From contig JABMMR010000021.1 in assembly GCA_013205525.1 (NCBI GenBank), positions 1 through 10,325 on the forward strand: DNA of 10,325 bases, written 5' to 3'. A program made the position numbers and the translations under genes. The notes under the pieces were generated by a model that ran no database searches, was not told where the DNA came from, and was given only the letters and a program-made list of their open reading frames with translations. Below are positions 6,340 to 10,325 of the stretch, piece after piece; position 1 is the first letter of the stretch; each line of letters opens with the position of its first letter. The DNA comes from Burkholderiales bacterium. Lineage in GTDB: Bacteria; Pseudomonadota; Gammaproteobacteria; Burkholderiales; Burkholderiaceae_C.

Positions 6340-6674
6340 GCAGCATGCACTACAAGGGTTATACGGCGCGCATTGAGTTTGACGAAGCCGACGGTATATT
6401 TTGGGGCAAGGTATTGGGCTTACCAAACCACACCAGCATCAGTTTTGAAGGCCAAACCGTTGATCAGTTGACCAAGGACTTCCACCTAGCCATCGATTTT
6501 TATATCGATGACTGCGCCCAAAGTGGCAAGTCAGCCCTGAAACCTGCCAGCGGCAAATTGATGCTGCGCGTGGACCCAGAGGTCCACAGCGCGGCCCTGA
6601 TCGCCGCCGAGGCCAACGGCGTAAGCCTTAACCAATGGGCAGCCAAAGTTCTGCGCGATGCTGCGCAGGTTTGA
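6336..6674 (+). CDS. hicB: HicB-family antitoxin with ribbon-helix-helix domain
   Basis: This 112-residue antitoxin has two parts. Residues about 5-65 are the HicB degraded-RNase-H-like domain that caps the toxin (YKGYTARIEFDEADGIFWGKV, then FHLAIDFYIDDC). Residues about 73-110 form an Arc/CopG-type ribbon-helix-helix DNA-binding domain (KLMLRVDPEVHSAALIAAEA followed by SLNQWAAKVLRDA). The order toxin then antitoxin with ATGA overlap is the usual hicAB arrangement. HicB likely binds the inverted repeat at 6034-6054. The gene ends 39 bases before the truncated b561 copy. Confidence 0.9.
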   Translation: MSSMHYKGYTARIEFDEADGIFWGKVLGLPNHTSISFEGQTVDQLTKDFHLAIDFYIDDCAQSGKSALKPASGKLMLRVDPEVHSAALIAAEANGVSLNQWAAKVLRDAAQV

Positions 6675-6713
6675 TCAATGGCTTTGGTAAACCGCTTTTT
6701 CAAAGTCGTAGAA

Positions 6714-6803
6714 GCTTATCGGCCTGATTGCACTGCATGTCCTGGCGGTGCTGTTTTACACCTGGGTGAAACGCCAAGCCTTGATTCAAACCATGTGGCA
6801 TGG
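6714..6803 (+). repeat. Direct repeat, copy 2 (start of b561 remnant)
   Basis: This matches 5762-5851 in the intact cytochrome b561 gene at 84 of 90 bases. Similarity begins abruptly at GCTTA (6714), directly after an in-frame TAG at 6709-6711, and marks a recombination or deletion junction. Confidence 0.85.
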
Positions 6804-6948
6804 CGTTCGTAAGTGGCCGCATGCCGAGGTGGAATCTAAGGACACATGGCGCACCCGCGCTCGGACTTTGCTTGTGTTGGGGTGTATGACACTTGGGCTC
6901 TACATGCTGCGAGACTTATTGCCCGCTCAGCGCATTTTCAAGGCATGA
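6714..6948 (+). pseudogene. Cytochrome b561 3' remnant (N-terminal two-thirds missing)
   Basis: From 6718 to the TGA at 6946-6948 the frame encodes the last quarter to third of a second cytochrome b561: IGLIALHVLAVLFYTWVKRQ, IQTMWHGVRKWP, DTWR and a final membrane segment. It aligns with residues about 155-225 of the intact protein at 5301-5978 and diverges after the first 90 bases, so it is a related paralogue or a separate allele rather than a fresh exact copy. There is no start codon and a TAG stands just upstream; the first three or four transmembrane segments and three of the four candidate haem ligands are gone. Its end overlaps the 3' end of the opposite NosR-like gene by 22 bases. hicAB lies between the intact gene and the remnant. 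Confidence 0.87.
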
Positions 6949-9110
6949 ATGGGAATTCTTGTCTTTACCTCAGTCGAAGAAAGAATCAAGGGTAAACAAC
7001 GCTCTTCGTCTTGGTAAATCGCCACGCAATCCAAGCATTGAAAACACTCGGCATACTCAATTTTCCCCGAAGGGTCGATCGCTTGGTATTCGCATCGGTG
7101 TTTGCATGACTGGCATGGCGTTCCACACTCGTCGCGTCTGGGAATCCATGCCCAACGCTGCAAAAAATTGACCGCTGCCAGTGCCGCACCCAAGGGGCAC
7201 AGGTAGCGGCAATAACCTCTGTACACCACCAAGCCCAGGCCTAGGCTCACAACAGCCCAAAGCACATACGGCCAGTCATGCACAAAATAAAAACTAATGG
7301 CCGTTTCAAAAGGCTCCAGCTTGGTCAAGCTGTCTGTGTAGGACGGTGCCAACCACATCGAAAACAAAATGAGCGCCAGACACACATATTTAATCTTTTT
7401 AAGCTGCTTATCTAAGGTCTGGCGCCATCTGCGCTGATGCCAGCCGACGGCATTAGCAAGCATAGACAAAAGTTCTTGCAAAGCACCAAAAGGACACAAC
7501 CAACCGCAAAACGTTCCTCTTCCCCACACAAACAATGAGGCAATCACAAAAATCCACAAAATAAAACTGATGGGGTCGTTGAGTAAAAAGCTCAAATCTC
7601 CTCCTGAACTGAGAGAAGAAATCGCTGAAGTGATGTTCAGTATGGTCAATTGTCCTTGGGCAAACCAGCCAATAAAACCCAGCGTGAAAATCAAAAAAAT
7701 GGTTCGAAATATTCGCAAATGCGATTGGCTACGGCTGAGAGTTTTTTGCATGCCCAAGGCCGCCGACAAAATCACCAAGCCCAACAACAAAAAGCCAATT
7801 TCTACTTGTCGGCTGATCCACAACTGCACCCAGTCAAGGCTCATCCAGTTGGTAAAACGCAAGTCGGTCAACCAAGCCCGCCAACCATGGAACCGATGCT
7901 CTAAAGGCAGGCTGCGGTTTTCTGTTTTATTCAAAACAAAATTGATGCCAAAACTTCTGTGCAGATTAAAGCGCAACTCAAAAGACTGCGATGGGTTCAA
8001 AGGTGTTGACTTATCTGTCAGCAACACATAGACAAAGCTTTTGGCTGGCTGGGTTTGGATGCGCAAACTCTTTTCGAAGTCCACTTGAATCAGTTGAATT
8101 TCCTTTGAGTTTTGAACCAAAGTGAAAGGTATTTTGTCCATTTTCCATTTGCCTTGGCCAAGCAATAAATGCAAGGGATCGCTCAAAGTGATCAGCAGTG
8201 CTTGCTGCGTACGACGTTTATTTGTAACGTAGCGCCAGCCCTCATCGTCGAGCAAGTTGCGTCCCACCAAGGGATCTGCCAGCAAAGCGGTGTGAAATAC
8301 CAAGGCCTCTTCATAAGGCGGCATGTGAGCTTGCAGATCATCAAATGGGGCCTTGGATTGGGCAAACATATCTTGCAAGTTTTGGACAGTCACTGGTGTG
8401 CGCGTGACCAATCCATGGTGGAGTAACTCGGCCAATGACAACGGGGTGTAGTTGTCCGAGTGGGAGCGCCCAAGCGATGCACTGGCCATATTTTTAGCAG
8501 CCATACCCTCGCCACTGTGGGGGATTTTTGACTGCGCCACCTGCGCAGCGGCAGAAAGAATACTTCGATTGATCGCTTTGGCTGTGACTGTGCCGTGGTG
8601 AACCCCTGACAGGTGAGCGGACTGATCGTCTCGGTCACCACTCTCGTCCCACGGCAGAAGTTCGACTGAATGCTTTAAAGACAACTCAATGTATTGCGAG
8701 GCAAAGTCACCGAGTTTGGTGGTCCCTATTGGGGTGAGAAAAAAAGGTTCTTTATGTTCCACCAATCTCACATCGCGGTAAACACCGGCTGCGTCCATGA
8801 CGACCAGCAAATTAATGGGTTTGCCACTGTAGCCTCGCACCGGTTCTAAATCGATGGTCTCAAAAGCGTAGCCGGTTAAATCGGGCTTGGCTGAGGGGTT
8901 GACCTTGTTCTGGGTAAACAAGGGGTAGGCAGGTAAATCGGCCAGCAGCTCCCCAACGATGTACTTGCCATCCAGCAACTCGGCGACCTGTTGCGGGTTT
9001 AACGCTCCGGCCCAAGCAGGCGACACCATGAAAACTGTGCCCGCTAAGAAAAACCATTTGAATTTATTCACATGAAAATTTGCCAAACGCCAAGCTTTGA
9101 AAATAGTCAT
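6927..9110 (-). CDS. NosR/NirI-family membrane flavo-iron-sulfur protein
   Basis: This 727-residue protein has the NosR/NirI architecture: a signal or anchor segment (about 17-36), a periplasmic FMN-binding-type domain, several membrane spans (about 436-452, 468-485, 512-530, 573-590, 612-630) and a cytosolic polyferredoxin tail. Cysteine motifs are CGWLCP (535-540), CRYLCPLGA (634-642), CGTPCQSCKHRC (662-673) and CFQCLDC (689-695) with a last Cys705, as in NosR proteins. The best flavin-attachment candidate is GTVT (173-176); the usual S/T-G-A-T form is altered. NosR supports nitrous-oxide reductase by electron supply or regulation, but no nos gene is visible here, so a related redox role is equally possible. 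Its ATG overlaps the stop of the degraded DUF1111 frame by four bases (ATGA) and has no strong ribosome binding site, so expression may depend on translation of that remnant. Confidence 0.85.
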   Translation of the reverse strand: MTIFKAWRLANFHVNKFKWFFLAGTVFMVSPAWAGALNPQQVAELLDGKYIVGELLADLPAYPLFTQNKVNPSAKPDLTGYAFETIDLEPVRGYSGKPINLLVVMDAAGVYRDVRLVEHKEPFFLTPIGTTKLGDFASQYIELSLKHSVELLPWDESGDRDDQSAHLSGVHHGTVTAKAINRSILSAAAQVAQSKIPHSGEGMAAKNMASASLGRSHSDNYTPLSLAELLHHGLVTRTPVTVQNLQDMFAQSKAPFDDLQAHMPPYEEALVFHTALLADPLVGRNLLDDEGWRYVTNKRRTQQALLITLSDPLHLLLGQGKWKMDKIPFTLVQNSKEIQLIQVDFEKSLRIQTQPAKSFVYVLLTDKSTPLNPSQSFELRFNLHRSFGINFVLNKTENRSLPLEHRFHGWRAWLTDLRFTNWMSLDWVQLWISRQVEIGFLLLGLVILSAALGMQKTLSRSQSHLRIFRTIFLIFTLGFIGWFAQGQLTILNITSAISSLSSGGDLSFLLNDPISFILWIFVIASLFVWGRGTFCGWLCPFGALQELLSMLANAVGWHQRRWRQTLDKQLKKIKYVCLALILFSMWLAPSYTDSLTKLEPFETAISFYFVHDWPYVLWAVVSLGLGLVVYRGYCRYLCPLGAALAAVNFLQRWAWIPRRDECGTPCQSCKHRCEYQAIDPSGKIEYAECFQCLDCVAIYQDEERCLPLILSSTEVKTRIPIHALKMR

Positions 9111-9425
9111 AAGGCGTTTACAACAGCCCGTAAATCATCGCGCTGGCTCGCGCTCATTTGGCTAAAAGCGTCTTTGGCCGCTTCAGCCTCTCCCCCGTGC
9201 CACAGTATGGCCTCTAGGACATTGCGGGCACGCCCATCGGCTAAATCTTCCCCCATGTCGTGGAGCAATAAGTCGGTGAAGGCTCGGAAGGCGGTGTTGG
9301 CGATGATGGGCAGCAAGGGGTAGTCTCCTGTGCGCAGCTGCGCATAGGTCAGCAACAGTGCCGCACACCCTCGCCATGGAGTCAAGAAGCATTTTGCAAG
9401 CATTGTTACCAATCCTCTTCGTCAA
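9107..9425 (-). pseudogene. Di-haem oxidoreductase (DUF1111) C-terminal remnant
   Basis: The frame ending at 9107 encodes the end of a DUF1111 (di-haem, peroxidase-like) protein: RTGDYPLLPIIANTAFRAF, TDLLLHDMGEDLADGR, then ARNVLEAILWHGGEAEAAKD. In intact members about 30 residues separate LADGR(P) from the DGRARN segment; here both share one GATGGGCGT near 9230-9238, as if deletion occurred between two DGR-coding repeats. Further upstream, KMLLDSMARVCGTVA (about 9415-9371) reads in another frame where a family member would have its second CxxCH; no haem motif survives, so a frameshift and motif loss are likely. The first haem domain and signal peptide are absent. An ATG at 9403 could still start a 98-residue product ending in the four-base overlap with the NosR-like gene. 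Confidence 0.75.
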
Positions 9426-9447
9426 AATTTAATCTGCTGACTCCATG
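9375..9447. repeat. 10-bp inverted repeat around the DUF1111 break
   Basis: CATGGAGTCA (9375-9384) and TGACTCCATG (9438-9447) are perfect inverted arms 53 bases apart. Recognisable DUF1111 sequence ends between them, near 9425. Chance is a real possibility. Confidence 0.5.
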
Positions 9448-9738
9448 TTTTCCAGTTTTGACTGACATCATCCAACAAACGCTAGGCATGCCTGCACTGG
9501 TTTACCCTGAATGAAATGTCTTGCGGCTTGAAAAGCCGCGGTGATTGTTCATTTAGGGGTAAGCATTGCTTGCCGGGGATTGCAAAGGGGCGCATGGATG
9601 TGCGTGGCGGCAAAGACCATGGCGGTGACACAGCGGTTGCACCTGGCTATGGTTTTGAATGCTCAGGCGCGCGCCACGATCAAACCTCTTTTCCAGAGGA
9701 CAGTGAGTTTTATATGACTTTCCTTGGGCCACTGACCT
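9426..9738. other. Stretch without a recognisable gene
   Basis: These roughly 310 bases lie between the DUF1111 remnant and the Kazal-type gene. Short open frames exist on both strands, but none has recognisable family sequence, a supporting ribosome binding site or consistent coding character. The one clear structure is a hairpin, GCGGCTT (9523-9529), loop GAA, AAGCCGC (9533-9539), without a T-run on either side. The missing 5' part of the DUF1111 gene would have occupied this side, but I cannot recognise any of it here. Confidence 0.6.
9523..9539. repeat. Perfect 7-bp hairpin in the gene-free stretch
   Basis: GCGGCTT and AAGCCGC pair perfectly around a three-base GAA loop. No T-run follows on either strand, so an intrinsic terminator is not supported; a structured leader or a remnant end of a mobile sequence are alternatives. 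Confidence 0.55.
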
Positions 9739-10041
9739 TTATTCAGCCAGACGGCTCGCCCATCGCCGTGGTTGGCTGGGAGCAGGCTCAAGGCGCTTGG
9801 CTGGCTTAGTCAACAAGCCCGCGCAGGGGTCATATTTGGTCAGTGGCTTGGGCTTGCACACACCCTCATGCAGCATGACAGCACCCGCATTTTTCATCAT
9901 GCACCGGTTGGAAAAAGTTTTGGTTTTAGCGGGCAACTGGCCACACACTGGCATGTATTCGCGGGTACAGGCGCCTGCTTGGGCCTGGGATGCAGCAAAC
10001 AACAAAAGGCTCAGGGTTAATGTCTTACAGAGCGAGCGCAC
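9739..10041 (-). CDS. Secreted Kazal-type protease-inhibitor-like protein
   Basis: This protein of about 100 residues begins with a signal peptide (MRSLCKTLTLSLLLFAASQAQA, cleavage after AQA at residue 22) followed by a Kazal-type domain: CTREYMPVCG (25-34), KTFSNRC (41-47) and EGVC (59-62). The spacing Cys25-x7-Cys33 and the T-[FY]-x-N-x-C motif are Kazal hallmarks. Classical Kazal cysteines 1 and 5, which bond to each other, are both missing, leaving a reduced form with two expected disulfides (2-4 and 3-6). A Pro/Lys/Arg-rich tail with one extra Cys73 follows. I chose the GTG at 10041 because AGGG stands five bases upstream and it directly begins the signal peptide; the open frame extends to 10248 but there overlaps the next gene. 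A serine-protease-inhibitor role is inferred from the domain only. Confidence 0.75.
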   Translation of the reverse strand: MRSLCKTLTLSLLLFAASQAQAGACTREYMPVCGQLPAKTKTFSNRCMMKNAGAVMLHEGVCKPKPLTKYDPCAGLLTKPAKRLEPAPSQPRRWASRLAE

Positions 10042-10133
10042 CTCTGCCCTAGGCTGGGCCACGAGCACCGCTTGGAGGCGCTTAATCACATCCCCAGATC
10101 TGGGTTCTGGAAAATGCAGACAGGGCATCATTT

Positions 10134-10325
10134 TTAAATAACTTGGTGAACCTGCGCGTTTTGGTCGATCAACAGATGCGCCGAGCCGTTGTTCCACAGC
10201 GCATAAGTGTGGTTGTCCACCGTGGTGGTGGTGCCTGAGTTGCTCCACCCGGTTTCATCCAGATTCACCACATCGTTGGTGCCGGCTTTGATCACCATGA
10301 CATGCGAGTCAAAGTCCAGCACGTC
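10134..10325 (-). CDS. C-terminal end of a large repetitive surface/secreted protein (partial)
   Basis: The visible 63 residues are the end of a protein whose 5' part lies beyond the right edge. They read DVLDF at the edge, then VVNLDETGWSNSG, a TYALWNNG segment and SAHLLIDQNAQVHQVI before the stop. This Gly/Asn/Asp/Thr-rich beta pattern, with a DVLD segment, a short VNL strand, a Trp-containing turn, and a closing LLID strand, resembles the C-terminal part of very large RTX/VCBS/cadherin-like adhesins of Comamonadaceae that are exported by type I secretion. No Ca-binding nonapeptide repeat falls in the visible part. The secreted Kazal-type gene follows 92 bases downstream on the same strand. 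Confidence 0.6.
   Translation of the reverse strand, partial: DVLDFDSHVMVIKAGTNDVVNLDETGWSNSGTTTTVDNHTYALWNNGSAHLLIDQNAQVHQVI

Noticed and set aside
7570..8031. Plus-strand open frame of about 150 codons opposite the NosR-like gene
   Set aside because: Lys/Asn/Pro-rich shadow of the membrane and linker region of that gene, without domains or a ribosome binding site.
9516..9809. Plus-strand open frame in the gene-free stretch
   Set aside because: No recognisable domain and no ribosome binding site, and its end overlaps the Kazal-type gene antisense; kept as non-coding.
10093..10104. 12-bp palindrome CCCAGATCTGGG between the surface-protein and Kazal-type genes
   Set aside because: It has no loop and no T-run, so it is not a convincing terminator, and a palindrome of this size can occur by chance.
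10042..10248. Longer N terminus of the Kazal-type protein
   Set aside because: It would overlap the partial surface-protein gene in another frame and place the signal peptide internally; the GTG at 10041 begins exactly at the signal peptide.

Overview
The window reads as a chromosomal segment of a betaproteobacterium, most likely Burkholderiales/Comamonadaceae of the Limnohabitans/Rhodoferax kind. This is inferred from the moderate GC content, the protein flavour and the mix of genes: an AcuI-type reductase, an omega-amino-acid:pyruvate transaminase, a BLUF photoreceptor, cytochrome c' with cytochrome b561, and a NosR/NirI-like polyferredoxin. I see no tRNA, rRNA, CRISPR array, transposase or integrase.

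Layout: (1) 1-1423, minus: an acuI-like acrylyl-CoA reductase followed 3 bases later by an isochorismatase-family hydrolase that runs off the left edge. (2) 1469-2006, minus: a brnT-brnA toxin-antitoxin pair. (3) 2114-4825, plus: an exported NlpC/P60 cell-wall hydrolase, a collapsed HerA-like (DUF853) ATPase pseudogene, an omega-amino-acid:pyruvate aminotransferase and a BLUF-domain protein, all closely spaced. (4) 4833-5978: cytochrome c' (minus) and cytochrome b561 (plus), divergent, with only 12 bp between their start codons. (5) 6034-6674, plus: hicA-hicB with a perfect inverted repeat in the promoter region, followed by a headless second copy of the cytochrome b561 3' end (6714-6948). (6) 6927-9425, minus: a large NosR/NirI-family membrane flavo-iron-sulfur protein whose start overlaps the end of a degraded di-haem oxidoreductase (DUF1111) gene. 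(7) 9426-9738: about 310 bp with no recognisable gene. (8) 9739-10325, minus: a secreted two-disulfide Kazal-type protein and the C-terminal end of a large repetitive surface or secreted protein.

The window shows repeated small-scale decay and rearrangement around otherwise ordinary metabolic genes. Three genes are broken (HerA-like, second b561, DUF1111), each by a different kind of deletion, and two toxin-antitoxin modules lie within 5 kb. The most interesting spots are the hicAB module bracketed by near-identical b561 3' ends, the 12-bp divergent c'/b561 gap that carries both ribosome binding sites, the former translational coupling of a DUF1111 haem protein to a NosR-like protein, and the reduced Kazal protein beside a giant surface protein. 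I did not find a clearly unprecedented multigene system.
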